Notes: generated from the sequence alone by a model not told the origin. A stretch of 64,000 nucleotides of DNA from Pelobates cultripes (GCA_933207985.1 OW240918.1:18047619-18111618); one strand, 5' to 3'; shown: positions 13,199-25,373, numbered from the stretch's first letter. A program made the numbers and translations.

Positions 13199-13321
13199 GT
13201 AAGGAGCAAATAGCCATATATGGAGTAGGGTTCCAGCATAAGCGTAGGATAGTATAAGGGGAGCAAGTCGGTTGTGGTGTGCCGAGACCGGCAATACGGT
13301 AGGCCTGTAAATAAAGAGGGC
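13199..13321 (-). repeat. Split repeat B1 of the Ngaro-like element
   Basis: 123 bp, equal in length to B2 (12886-13008) with roughly eight substitutions. It lies 4 bp from A2 and encodes the C-terminal part of the recombinase remnant. Confidence 0.87.
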
Positions 13322-13831
13322 AAAAATGAATAATCAAAGATTTAATACAGTCAACAAATATATACAAATTAACCAGACATTTCCTTAAATGCATTACAGT
13401 ATTTAATTCCTGGAAGGATTTTGAAGGTAGGAATCTAGGACCGCAACTGGACACCATTTGTTGTGGGTAGGATAGAATGTTATCTCTACTGTTGGTGTGT
13501 GTTGACTCATTTTGAAATGTGGTAGAGCCAATAGGTAATGATATATGTGTTTACGTACGTGGGATCGTTGAAGACAATGATCTGTCTGAGTGGTGGTGAT
13601 GGTAGTAGATTCTCTGGCCTGAGAAAGGCATAGAAGGCAGGCTGCATGGCAGGTAATGGCCGACTTGGTAGTATAATAGAATGGTTGTAGATCTAATAGG
13701 TCCGATAAGGATGGAAAAGTTGGATGGCTATTGGTAATCTCTGAGAGGAACATGGGGGAATGGATTCCTGAAAACCTCTGAGTATATTCTTGTCTGGTAC
13801 GATAGCATGAAGTTATGGTAGTTTTGGCCAT
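13199..13831 (-). pseudogene. Tyrosine recombinase pseudogene of the Ngaro-like element
   Basis: An open stretch of 142 codons (13831 down to 13403) contains AACLLCLSQARESTT and LLALPHFKMSQH, then WCPVAVLDSYLQ. These match the YR blocks around the first catalytic Arg ('L-R-x-G-E'), the beta-strand 'LP-x-SKTD' and 'CPV-x-x-L-x-x-Y'. The remaining YR signature appears in a shifted frame inside repeat B1: FTGLPYCRSRHTTT (family pattern T-G-H-S-F-R) followed by YSIYGYL, which holds the presumed nucleophilic Tyr. The His of the box is replaced by Leu. Because the C-terminal portion lies within B, the same codons recur in B2. YR joins the DNA copy to the genome by site-specific recombination. Confidence 0.75.
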
Positions 13832-13899
13832 AGGTTATCCTGTTTTGTTGAATGCCTGTAAAATATATAATTAATGGTGTGTGAGAGTTTTAGTTTAAG

Positions 13900-14559
13900 G
13901 TGGCAAAAAGAAGCAAAACCTAGGAGAAATGTTATGACACAGGTTGAGCTATGTCGTGTTCCAATGAGATTCTTTAAGCCAGGTGAAAAGCTGTGTTATG
14001 CATTCTACAAGTATGGTACGAAAGTGCTAGGTGGGATAGTGCATGCTATGCTGCATGAGTATGTCTAATCCATGATTTTGTCTCTGGAAAGAAAGAGTGG
14101 CCGTGACTGTATGGGCGGCTGTAGGAAGCATATGATGATCATGCCTGGAATATAAATGAGACAATTGTCGGCAGGGATGTATACCCCCGCCTGGTACATG
14201 AAAGTAAAAGAAATGTGATAAGTGACCAACCAAGTGAGTTCCCCAGAGATATAATGATTGTATGGATGATGAGTGGTGTTTGTTGATGATATGACATGTG
14301 CTTAGTTGCCTGAGTAACAACGGATTGATGACCCTGACCATGATTTACCCCATGCCACAGCAGCTGCCTCAATGGGGTAGATCCGCCAAATGGGCTGAGG
14401 TGGTGGAAAAATTTCCAAATCTGGATGCCATGGCCAACAGCTCCAAAGCAATCATTCCCGGTAGATTGCTGCCAAACCCTTGGTAGACGCCGCGTCTGAC
14501 TATCTGGTTAGAGAAGTGTCAGACAATCCTGGAAGGAACATGCTTTTACCATGCCAAGT
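13900..14559 (-). pseudogene. DIRS/Ngaro-type RNase H pseudogene
   Basis: After the RT blocks, the minus strand reads FLTTWHGKSMFLP, then SDAASTKGLAAIYRE near 14510-14465 (the S-D-A block carries the first catalytic Asp). Next are EAAAVAWGKSWSG near 14360, the block around the catalytic Glu, and a later FHVPGGG block near 14200-14180. RNase H removes RNA from the RNA-DNA hybrid during reverse transcription. Stops interrupt the frame. Confidence 0.72.
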
Positions 14560-15800
14560 GGTTAAGAAATTCCCCCCCATGTGCAGGTCTGCTGTGGCTG
14601 GGTTGTCTAGGGACATCTTCTGATCATCATGTTGGAAGTGTGGAAAAATGGGAAAGTACTCTGGATGTGAAAGCGTGGTCTTGTGGTATGATTGCATGGC
14701 AAAATTAAGAAACCTGGTAGGGATTGTAGTTCCTTGCGGTTGTAAGTACTAAGCAGGAGGTAGTGATTGATGTAGTTGAGAATGTTCCCTATTTGTCTTG
14801 TGGTAACTTGCGTGTTTGGATGCCAACTCAAGTCGTATGCCCAGTAATATGATGATAGTGTCTGGGCCTTCTGTTTCTTATGGGGTACTGGGACGCCCAA
14901 GTGGTCAACCAAACTAAGCTGTCGTGAGGCTTCTAGTGAAAAATATGTTATCTTTGATCAACAAGAAGTCTTCTAGATAGTGTATGACTGTAAGGCCTCT
15001 GGATATGTTATCATAACCAGCACAGAGTATCTGCGAATATCGATAGTAGGCTAATCTGTAGCCCGAAAGTTGTGCGGGGAAAGGATTGCCCATTTTATGC
15101 CACATAAGTGCCAGTATAAAGTGTAGATAGTAGCTGTTTACTGCGTTGATGATATTAGTCTTACTTAACCAAGCTTCAACCCATGCTTGAGTGATAGCTG
15201 TAAAGGTAGATCAATGGTGTTGTATAGTAAGGAAACTCCTCGGAAGGTATGAGGGAGTTGGGACTTGGGGTAGCGGAGGTGTGTGGTGCCAATAAGTCTA
15301 TGGTTAGTCTTTGTTTAAGGGAAGATTTCCTTGTGACAATACCAATGTGTTTGTGTTTGGCGCCAGGCTGTAACTAGTGGAGATTGGAAAACCCAAGTAA
15401 AAACCCCTCTGCAATTCTAGGCTATGAGTGTGTTTACAGCCGATGGTTCTGTTGTGCTGAGTGTAAGTGAAGGCATGCTATATTCCTTGAAGGTGTATTT
15501 ATGATACCTGTATGGGAGCCCTTTGAAGCTCCAGAGCTTTAGTAAATCTACTACAAGTCTGGAAGGGTGATGAGTCAGTAGTGTTGAAAATGCATTGGTG
15601 TGTACAGATGGTGAGTACGTTTTTTGTAAGTTGTATTGGGACACATGGTTTGTCATGTGCCCTGAACCATTTGAACATATATGCAACAGTCTATATGCAA
15701 TGCAACTACTCATACAAATTGTCTCTGGTAGTTCAGAGGTGCTGGTACCTGGAGCCTGAGAGTGCTCGTCCATTTGTTTGGGACAAAAGCCCTTCTATAT
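14560..15800 (-). pseudogene. DIRS/Ngaro-type reverse transcriptase pseudogene
   Basis: Minus-strand blocks in the expected order: THHPSRLVVDLLKLW near 15560 (family block before the palm), VIHYLEDFLLI near 14960-14995, HLGVPVPHKKQ near 14900 and YNRKELQSLPGFL near 14730. VIHYLEDFLLI corresponds to the Y-x-D-D catalytic loop, here YLED at 14968-14979, so one Asp is replaced. HLGVPV and ELQSLxGFL are hallmark RT thumb/connection blocks in DIRS-like elements. Stops and frameshifts separate the blocks, so the enzyme, which copies the element RNA into DNA, is dead in this copy. Confidence 0.8.
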
Positions 15801-16329
15801 GGGTATCTGCACAAATAAATATCTCTACATATTCCAAATGACAACACAACCATGGGATGGTCAGTTCCCGATTTACCTGGAATCCCTGGATCTGACCATC
15901 ACAGATACATCATCATACATATATATGCCTTGTTTCCCCAATGTGCTGGGATCATATGTGCAGGGTTAACGTCTTGTGTGTCATAAGAATTGATTGTACC
16001 AGGTAACTGAGTTTTGGTTGGTGCTGATTGTACAGTAGCGAAATTGCCAGTCTGTCGTAAATGTTTTGGCTCATGAGTTTATGAGTGAGGCTAGCATGGC
16101 CTGGGTGTCACCTGAGTTGCAGTTACTGGGCCGTCCCCTACCTCCGTGTTGTCCGTTGATGTATGGAGGAGTTTGAATAACTCTGCTTTCCTTGCTGTGG
16201 CAAGGAAGGGATTTTGTCGCCTCCTTGGTTGGTGGTAATGTGTGGGATTGTCTAGCAACATGGACTAGCAACATCTCCTCTGCTTGAAGGTGTATCAATT
16301 ATAGCCAGAGTGCAGGGAAGAGGTGATTT

Positions 16330-18390
16330 TTCATCATCTTTTTGAGAAATACTTAAATAACAATAAAGATTGCAATTATTATTTGTACCCAGGGGTCTTG
16401 TACTGGCTTGCTAGCTAAGCTGTAAAGCGAAACGATTAGGCTTGGTGTTTTTTGGTGACTGGTGAGGCCCTGCTAGTTGCCAAGTGGCTTGAGAGGCTCT
16501 ATCTATGCTTGGCGCGAGGGGATTTTTTGTGGCCACTGAACGTTGTGGCAGGATGTTGGCCTCTCGGTGACAGTAACCAGAAAATAGGAAGGGGAGTGAC
16601 AGGTGAGGCCCTCTCTATGATACAATGCGAGGCGGCTAGCTCACGAGTGGCCCAAGGGGTGTATGCCTCTTACTGTGAGGCGGGGTGTTGGCATCGCAGG
16701 ACCACTAACCGAAGCGTAATGCAGAGAAAAAAGAGGGTAATACCTATTGGGCCCTAAGACCCTATTTGCCAGTACGCTATTACTATTCCAGGGAAGGTAC
16801 GAGATGGATAACTACATGAGCAGGTGTATGTACCTGGTAGTATGGTATTGAACCTGACAATCCATATAGGGTTTTTAGTAGTAACTTTAACCTGAATGGA
16901 TAAAACTGTATGGCATAAGGAAATATGGCATAGACCAAGGTTATCTTAATACGTACAGTATATGTGAAAAGTAAAGTGCCGTGATGTGTAACCATTAAAC
17001 ATCGTAGCCATACTGGTTAAATATGTATCAATCTAGACCCATTAAGTGCTGTATGTACAAGTGAAAAAGTGGTCTGTCCCCACCTTGTATGTTGGAAAAG
17101 TCTGTTGTGTGAGCAGCGTGCTGTGAAAAATGTATGTGAACTATATTACCAGTTAGGCATATACAGATGCGTCTGCTACTGTGTAATAATATGTGTATTT
17201 ATACCAGATGTTGATATACTACTTGCTATGTGAATTATTGTATGTCTTATTGAATGGTAGGGGTCAGTAAACATGGTGTTGCAAAATGCAAGTGCACTGG
17301 AGATTTGCTGAGTGCCCTATAGGTGGCAGTGTAGTTGGGTACTGATTGGTAAGTGAAATGTTGTTTGTCTGTTGACCTATAGGGGTCAGTGTTTTGGTGT
17401 TTGTAAAACCCCATGAAAATTGTCAATGTAGTTGACAGACCTGTAGGTGGCAGTGTTGATAGAACTACTGTTGGCCTTGATGTAAATTATTGTAAATTAA
17501 ACCTGAAGTTGAGCCCGTGCTGGAGTTTAATTTATGGTTTATGGTTATGTTTAAAACATTCTTATGTGTAATTTATATTGGCTGGTAAATTGTATATGAC
17601 ATGTGAAGACAGTTTTGCTGTTGACCAGTATGGGTCAGAAATGCTGATTGTATGGTAAAAATACCCTTTAATCCAAATGCAAGGATAACATGAGATTTTG
17701 AGAGTGACCTGTAGGGGTCAGTGTTGTTTATGTGAAACATTGTTTGTGAGCTATGCCCCAGCATTATAGTTGTATGACAGGGAAACGAACAGTGCCCGTT
17801 AGACAAAATACAATATGTGAACATAATAGCTTAATAACTGTCATTGTAACAAACCAAAGTTCTGTTCATGGGTTGTAAACGCACGAAACGTGTGTGTAGT
17901 ACAATAGTAAATGCATGAACTAGTTCCCGTTTGGTAGAAAATTGCACGAACCGTGAGCCTGGTATGTCAGGGAAAGAAAACGAAACGAGCAGTGAGATTC
18001 AAAATGCCTAGTATGTTTAGGCAATTGAAACAGAATGTGTTCCCGTTAGGGAGTATGCTAATGCTCGAAATGAGCCAGTGACAGATATAAACAAGTGAGT
18101 TTAAACGAATGATATGCATGAACATGCAATGGTTTTAGAACAGACTTAGACAAAATACAGCCGTAAAGTGAGGACCTGACCTGTGCATGGTGCCGTGGAA
18201 CTGATGCCTGGCATAACGGGTAGGTCGACTTATGGTTTGTGAGTCACTTGGACTCCATCCACGGTGATGGATTGAAGAAAGAAGGTGGTAGGCTGGAAAA
18301 GCCTGTGGCTGGATTCCTGACACAGATCAGCTTAGAAAACCTCATGGAGTAATCAGGTAAAATGGCGTCTGGGTGACCCGGAAGTGGAAA
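16330..18390 (-). mobile_element. 5' leader and presumed gag region of the Ngaro-like element
   Basis: This part precedes RT on the minus strand, where Ngaro elements carry gag, but no Gag motif is readable. It holds two sets of short dispersed repeats. One is GACCTGTAGGGGTCAGTGTT and close variants near 17259, 17320, 17380, 17433, 17623 and 17706. The other is an ACGAAACG/CCCGTT motif set between about 17780 and 18080. A further pair of related segments starts GTGAGGCCCT near 16462 and 16602. Their role is unknown; they may be leader repeats or binding sites. Confidence 0.5.
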
Positions 18391-18503
18391 TCATTCTGAT
18401 GCTGACCTCAAACGATATGGAGTCAGGTAAGGGGTGTCCCTTATATAGGGGAGTGAATTAATTTAAGCCCCTCCCACAAATAAAGGCCAAACGGCCTTAA
18501 TAC
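18391..18503 (-). repeat. Split repeat A1 (5' terminus) of the Ngaro-like element
   Basis: 113 bp, matching A2 at 13082-13194 with about five substitutions and no indel by eye. On the minus strand it contains CCCCTATATAAGGG, a good TATA box, so A1 may carry the element's promoter and A2 a duplicate of it. Confidence 0.88.
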
Positions 18504-18510
18504 ATATATA

Positions 18511-20065
18511 CACTGCACAAAAAAAAATAAAGGGAACACAAAAATAACACATCCTAAATATTCTTCTGAAATACTTTGTTCTTTATATAGTTGAATGTGC
18601 TGACAACAAAATCACACAAAAATTAAAAAATGGAAATCACATTTTTCAACCCATGGAGGTCTGGATTTGGAGTCACACTCAACATTAAAGTGGAAAAACA
18701 CTACAGGCTTTGGCAACTTTGATGTAATGTCTCTAAAACAAGTCAAAATCAGGCTCAGTAGTGTGTGTGGCCTCTACGTGCCTGTATGACCTCCCTATAA
18801 TGCCTGTGCATGCTCCTGATGAAGTGGCAGATGGTCTCCTGAGGGATCTCCTCCCAGACCTGGACTAAAGCATCTGCCAACTCCTGGACAGTCTGTGGTG
18901 CAACATGACGTTGGTGGATGGAGCGAGACATGATGTCCCAGATGTGCTCAATTGGATCCAGGTCTGGGGAACGGGCGGGCCAGTCCATAGCATCAATGCC
19001 TTCATCTTGCAGGAACTGCTGACACACTCCAGCCACATGAGGTCTAGCATTGTCTTGCATTAGGAGGAAACCAGGGCCAACCGCACCAACATATGGTCTC
19101 ACAAGGGGTCTGAGGATCTCATCTCGGTACCTAATGGCAGTCAGGCTACCTCTGGCGAGCACATGGAGGGCTGTGTGGCCCCCCCAAAGAAATGCCACCC
19201 CAAAACACTACTGACCCACTGCCAAACCGGTCATGCTGGAGGATGTTGCAGGCAGCAAAACGTTCTCCACGGCGTCTCCAGACTCTGTCACGTCTGTCAC
19301 ATGTGCTCAGTATGAACCTGCTTTCATCTGTGAAGAGCACAGTGGCGAATTTGCCAATCTTGGTGTTCTCTGGCAAATGCCAAACGTCCTGCACGGTGTT
19401 GGGCTGTAAGCACAACCCCCACCTGTGGACATCGGGCCCTCATATCACCCTCATGGAGTCTGTTTCTGACCATTTGAGCAGACACATGCACATTTGTGGC
19501 CTGCTGGAGGTCATTTTGCAGGGCTCTGGCAGTGCTCCTCCTGTTCCTCCTTGCACAAAGGCGGAGGTAGCTGTCCTGCTGCTGGGTTGTTGCCCTCCTA
19601 CGGCCTCCTCCACGTCTCCTGATGTACTGGCCTGTCTCCTGGTAGCGCCTCCATGCTCTGGACACTACGCTGACAGACACAGACACAGCAAACCTTCTTG
19701 CCACAGCTCGCATTGATGTGCCATCCTGGATGAGCTGCACTACCTGAGCCACTTGTGTGGGTTGTAGACTCCGTCTCATGCTACCACTAGAGTGAAAGCA
19801 CTGCAAGCATTCAAACGTGACCAAAACATCAGCCAGGAAGCATAGTAACTGAGAAGTGGTCTGTGGTCACCACCTGCAGAACCTCTCCTTTATTGGGGGT
19901 GTCTTGCTAATTGCCTATAATTTCCACCTGTTGTCTATCACATTTGCACAACAGCATGTGAAATTGATTGTCACTCAGTGTTGCTTCCTAAGTGGACAGT
20001 TTGATTTCACAGAAGTGTGATTGACTTGGAGTTACATTGTGCTACCTTTATTTTTTTGAGCAGTG
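18511..20065 (-). mobile_element. Tc1-like transposon, nearly full length
   Basis: Ends CACTGCACAAAAAAAA (left) and TTTTTTTGAGCAGTG (right) are inverted, followed inside by AATAAAGGGAAC and GCTACCTTTATT. TA dinucleotides flank at 18509-18510 and 20066-20067, the target duplication expected of Tc1/mariner. It contains one transposase in three frames on the minus strand. The element lies 7 bp outside the A1 end of the Ngaro-like element. Confidence 0.9.
18755..19824 (-). pseudogene. Tc1-like DD34E transposase, two frameshifts
   Basis: The N-terminal frame (19824 to about 19330) gives a paired-type DNA-binding domain: [20 protein letters not shown] followed by an arginine-rich linker RRRGGGRRR. 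The middle frame (to about 19190) carries [10 protein letters not shown] (first Asp) and GERFAACNILQHDRFG. The C-terminal frame (19198 to 18755) carries LMQDNARPH (second Asp) and DLDPIEHIWD (Glu). Exactly 34 residues separate Asp and Glu, the Tc1 spacing. Total length fits the usual 340-350 residues. Frames change near 19330-19345 and near 19180-19195, the latter beside a run of seven C. All three acidic residues survive, so decay is recent, but this copy cannot make active protein. Confidence 0.9.
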
Positions 20066-20067
20066 TA

Positions 20068-22583
20068 TATACTATATGAACATATTATTTTATTGAAGTA
20101 CAATTTATATAAAAGGAACACCACAAACACATAAGGCACGTGTGAAGAGTGTGTCCTCTTTTTTTCATTTTATAAAAGTGCAGATTTCAATAGAAATGGT
20201 CACTTTTATAAAATAAACCTTGTTCTACCTTTGTCAATCAGGAAATTGTTCTTGTTAAATCTTGGTAGATTCGCTCAGTGGAGCTCAACTCAAAAGGTAG
20301 GCAAATGCCTTGAAAAGGCTTTTAAGTAAATAATACATCTCAATGAGTAGGCTGTGATAGGAAAGCCAGAAAGTCTATGCTGGGAAAGAAGGAAAGGAGT
20401 TGCAATAGCTGCATATACTAATTCTGCAGCTATTGCCAACTGATATGTATATAACCCCCAAAAAACATGCAAGACATACTGCATGCACGTCATCTTTGGG
20501 GGTATGTTACTTTTTAATGTAGGTTTTCTTTAAGGCACTAGTGGCTCATTTCTCAGACACACTAATTTAATCTGCACATTTAATGTCACAGCATCATTTG
20601 TTGCAATATTTAGTTCTCAGAGGTATTTAGTTAGGTGAAAACTAGTGTTTATTTGGGACACAGACCTAAAACAAACTCGGAAGATATGAAAAGTGCAAAC
20701 TCAAGCAATTATATGTTTCATGATGTAAAAGCAATTTTATAAGACCCTGTTTGAGAAGTACTCCTCATTAATACGATATCATATTAGACCTTTGCTGGCT
20801 GCAGTCGTAATATAACATATAATAATATATAATGGTACTGTCCTGATTAGACATCATATTAGCAGTTTATGGGCTATTTCATTGACAACTTGCAGTCCAT
20901 CCTTCTTTCCAGGCTCTCTAACGTAAATTTTACTCTAGCCTTGCATTGGCAGCATATAGAGTATCAGCAGAACATTTTAAACCTCTACCCTTCCCCAAAG
21001 CTATAGTAAAATAATTTGCAAAATACAGATGGATAAATTGACAGCCACAGAGCACGAATCTTCCAAATTATAGTCAGTATAGTCAAATTGACCAGATCAC
21101 ACCTCATTGTAAACTAATTGGGGTACTCATTATATATACTTATGGCACATATGACTCTCTCCATTTACTAACGCTAATCTAACTGTACCCTTCTCATCTT
21201 TTCCTTCTGTTCCTACAGTTCTCTCTTTTTCCTTGTCAAATGTTTTTTATTGAAATATTTTCATTTTTAACAATAATGATAATATTAATAGTAAAACAAC
21301 GATATTTCATTGATTTATGATGAATATTATCATTCAGAAATGAATATTATCATTATAGAAATGAACACAGAATAAAAAATAAGAATACAAATAAGTCAAA
21401 CAAGCAAAAAGAACCAGGTGGAAAAACATCCATCCATTGTTGATGACATATCCATTATGAAAATTACTAAATAGCATCAGAAAAGGTGTAATAAAGTATC
21501 TCAAATCAGAAAAGAACTTTTCATGTGTTGGCGTTAAATAGTATACGTTGCACAAACGAACAGAACAAGAGTAAAAGGAAAGGCACATAAGCTACAAACA
21601 AGATAAAATTTCATCATAAAGAGTATTTTCATTTTACAGTATCCTCCCATATGTTCCTGTGGCAAGTAAATGATTCTGCTGTGTTTGATAGCAATCTGAG
21701 GTGCATCTCATAGCACCTATTCTCTAATGCCAATGTTAATACCTTTTTAATAGCAGGAACTACTTTGGACTTCCAGTAACGTGGTACTACCTTTTAATTC
21801 TTTCTTTTTTCTTACTGTTGATATTTCCATTGTGTGTTCTTAATTTGTATTTAAGACCTTTGATAAACCCCTCTTTTGTTATTAACAAGAAACCAATCTT
21901 GAATTTGATTAACAATTTAAATTATTTCTGTAATGCATTCCTTAGATAAATAAAAAAAAAATAAGAATTAAAAAAACAAACCGTTTTCCAAATACGCAAG
22001 CAGTACAGTGTTAACCGAAGCATGCATTGAAGGACTTTACACAGCTGAAATGATGAGATAACTAGCTATATATCAGAATGTAATCTAGTGAAATAACAGA
22101 TGTCTTAGTATGAGAAAACACTGCACTGTAATGCTAGCCGATCATAACAGATGTTAGATTCACTGTTAAGAAAATTTAACATCTGGCTTTAAAACGTCAT
22201 TAAAGATATGAGGAATTCTAATTAATTAACAGATGTAATGTCCAGCTAGTTTAATCTGTAAAAAATGGCTGTCAATAAACATAAAATTGCACTTGCTTAT
22301 CGGTTTGCTTGAGTTTTCTGCTAGTTACAATGATATTATAAAAGATAAATAGTATACAAATTACAAACTGTCAACATAAGAACTCCTTTAGTAGTTCATC
22401 TCTGCCATGGCATTTGTCAAATGGACTATGTTCTAGATTAGATGGTTTAGAAATAGGTTTCTAGAATACAAGGTTTCAAAATATTATCCCATGTTTAGAA
22501 CACTAGCAGTCTTTTATATATTCAGTCTCACTGTAAATTCTGTCCACACAAATTTCACTATATTGTAACCAGGGATATTTTGT
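20068..22583. other. Non-coding stretch, no gene seen
   Basis: AT-rich DNA without convincing exons. Part of 20270-20510 resembles 3390-3520. A segment near 21240-21800 has L1-tail-like features (TTTTTTATTGAAAT, an 84-codon minus-strand frame), but no domain supports this. Confidence 0.45.
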
Positions 22584-23039
22584 TTAAAGGACCTCTATAG
22601 TGCCAGGAAAACATACTCGTTTTCCTGGCACTATAGTGTCCTGAGAGTGCCCCCACCCTCAGGGTCCCACTCCCGCCAGGCTGAATGGAGAGGAACGGGT
22701 AATCACTTACCTTTTTTCCAGTGCCAGGTTCCCTCGGTGCTGGAGACTCTCCTCCTCCTTTCCCCGTCATTGGCTGAATGCGCATGCGTGGCAAGAGCCG
22801 AGCGTGCATTTAGCCAGTCCATAGGAAAGCTTTCTCAATGCTTTCCTATGGACGCTGGCGTCTTCTCACTGTGAAAATCACAGTGAGAAGCGCGGAAGCG
22901 CCTCTAGCACCTGTCAATGAGACAGCCACTAGAGGCTGGATTAACCTATATGTAAACATAGCAGTTTCGATGAAACTGCTATGTTTACAGCAGGCAGGGT
23001 TACGCTGAAGGAGTCTGGGTGCCTATAGTGGTCCTTTAA
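22584..23039 (-). mobile_element. T2-type MITE (copy 1)
   Basis: TTAA is present at both ends (22584-22587 and 23036-23039). The termini TTAAAGGACC and GGTCCTTTAA are inverted, fitting the T2/Kolobok-type pattern (TTAA target, TTAAAGG start) described from Xenopus. Just inside the left end is a hairpin, CTATAGTGCCAGGAAAAC paired with GTTTTCCTGGCACTATAG. Other internal palindromes include CTTCTCACTGTGA with TCACAGTGAGAAG and ATAGCAGTTTC with GAAACTGCTAT. It is the inverted counterpart of the copy at 32505. No protein is encoded. Confidence 0.85.
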
Positions 23040-24997
23040 TACGTGGGTGGATCAAGAAGTCCATCTTAGTAGGCATAGATTTTTTTTTATTGAGCAGAAA
23101 AAAACAAGTTTACAAATCATAAAATGTTTTATTTAGCACATAATACATTCTCTAAGTAACATTATAGTGTCAGGAATATAAATGTGTACATTTAAGTCGC
23201 CATTTCGGTAACCGGATCCTCTGCCTTCTTACTCTAAAAAGGTGTAAAACAAATTTTTTTTCACCTTAGGAAAGCATTGGAAGGTTATTGCACATGCATG
23301 TCAAAATGCCACACACAAAAATCTGCATCACCTCATAGAGATGTATTGAATCAATGCATCCATATGGGAAATGTTCAGCATCTTCATCCCGAGCATGGAG
23401 ACACTGAATGTCTTTATGTGTTGTTTTTTATGGTATTATGTATCTTAGAAACACAAAAAAGTAATCATGGAAAAACAGTGTGTGGACAGTAGAAAACAAC
23501 ACAATGCAGTACAATAATAATCCCCACAGTCATTTTTCCCACAATTGCTCTCTGCTGAGAAGGGAGACTTTTCTTCTGGTGACGCTCACTGGTGCATGAC
23601 CAGTCAGGTCGATAAACATTTTATTCCCCTGTAGTTGAGAGAAGCAGGGGTCCTCACTTGAATCCTCACTTGAATCCCTGGCTGGTTGGGCAAATTGCTT
23701 TGTTTTACGTCTGTTCCATTGATGGTATAGGTGCAACATCAGTCACAGGCAAAGTGTAATGCAACTATTGTCAATGCTGCACACTTCGTATTTTCTGAGT
23801 GAGCAATGCTTCTCAGTAGGTGCAAGGCTATGACATCACATTCCGCTTGCCGAGCAGAACACACTCACTAAGATAATTATGTGTAGGCGTTACAAATACC
23901 CCCAATATACATTTTCTGTTACTGATCCTGCACTTATACTACTAAAACAAGTTAATAGTAATTGTACTCACCTTCCTGACTCAGGACCGTCCCCCCATAC
24001 TAAAGGTTCTGTTCAGTCTACTGGCCCCTTGATCCATTTGTAATTATCCAGTTCATTGAAATATTTTTTTTTTCTAAAAGCTAGCAGACTCGGCAGTTGG
24101 GGAGGAGCACTTGCATTGGTGCTTAGCCCATAAATCTGCCTTTGCTTTCACATAACTTGGCTTCTGATATGTTAATGATCTGAGCTAATTAAATACCTTT
24201 AATTCAAGAGAAGATTCAAAAGCCTGCACGTTCTCTCCTTCTCTCTCTCTTCCTGGATGCATTGATAGAAATCTGGTTTGTAGTAATGGGGTCTTGTTGT
24301 AGGTCCTATCTAATGGTGTCTTGTTTGTTTAGTTATAAGTAGTGGGTTTCCTGCTCTAGTTATGTTACAAGATAATTATTTGATGTTGATGTGTTTTGTC
24401 TCTGAATAAATATTTGTTACAAAAGATGGACTACACATCCATAACAATATTAGCACAGGCCTTACCTTGGATTATTCTAAATAAATCTTCTATAGAATAT
24501 ATAACACAAAGCACACACAGTGCAAAAAGAATTCTGATTCCTGACTTATTGTCTCTTGCAGTAAATTGCAGATGGTGCATATAAAATGAATGTAGCATTT
24601 GAATTTCAGTGATACGAGATAATTGGCCCGAATGCATATTTCAAAATATATTTTTCAATGCAAACCCGCTCTCCCCAGACTCAGCAACACTACCGATGAA
24701 GAAGCTAACAACAGAAAATAAAGGAAAGCACCTTACTCCAATAAGTTCTGTTAAATTAAAGTCTTAAGCAGAGACCTGACTTTCTGGGAGTGAACAGTGG
24801 GAGGTAGCAATTCCAATAAACCATCACACGCTTTTAACTTATAATAATAAGATATATCATTAAATGCATATTAAGGATGCCATTATGACACTTTAATTTA
24901 GACATACAATAAAAAATATTACTTTACTAATTTGTAAAAAAAATTATGATAATAATATCAATTTAGTTGCTTATGGGGAAAATGGTGGGAGTCAGAT
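23040..24997. other. Non-coding stretch, no gene seen
   Basis: Nothing recognisable beyond small open frames without domains and homopolymer runs. Confidence 0.45.
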
Positions 24998-25373
24998 TGT
25001 TGTATGAAACCCAAAATGCAGTACCTGTAGAGGAAAACAAACAAATCTAGATAGGGGCAAGGCAAGGCAGTCCAAAGGTTAAAATTCAGGCAGCAAGGTT
25101 CAGAAGTAGAGAGACAAGTCAGTGATCAGTCAAGGATCAGGAAATCCAGAAAGCAGGGCAAAGATCTAAGAAACAGCACAGAATAACTGAGCCGTTCACA
25201 ATTTAAATAGGGTGCCTATTATAGGCCACACCTATTCTGACACACCTCTATGTCACCCTACTGGGTTGCCATGGGAGCTCATTAGGTTATAGCTGCAACT
25301 ACAGGACTATCATGTGGCTTAAAACGAGCTTGCATGTCTCCTTGGGGTCTTATGTTGCCCCTGAGATGTGACA
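24998..25373 (-). mobile_element. Possible solo LTR of a Ty3/gypsy element
   Basis: On the minus strand the segment starts TGTCACATCTCAGGGG (25373), has CCCTATTTAAATTGTG (a TATA-like box of the same type as in the LTR at 62.3 kb), then a run of CTG/CTT-rich leader-like sequence. It ends near CATACAACA (24998). TG/CA ends and the internal layout suggest a solo LTR of about 376 bp. The flanks (CAGAT, AGAAT) do not give a clean TSD, so boundaries and identity are tentative. Confidence 0.45.

Larger units (their letters stand above)
12886..18503 (-). mobile_element. Ngaro-like tyrosine-recombinase retrotransposon with split direct repeats
   Basis: Two short sequences are each present twice: A (113 bp, 18391-18503 and 13082-13194) and B (123 bp, 13199-13321 and 12886-13008). 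Read on the minus strand the order is A1-body-B1-A2-B2, the split-direct-repeat layout of Ngaro/PAT-type elements of the DIRS order. The body carries, in order, RT, RNase H and tyrosine-recombinase remnants. These elements integrate through a tyrosine recombinase rather than an integrase, so no TSD is expected and none is seen. The copy is about 5.6 kb, full length by structure, but riddled with stops and frameshifts. A Tc1-like element has inserted 7 bp beyond A1. Confidence 0.85.
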
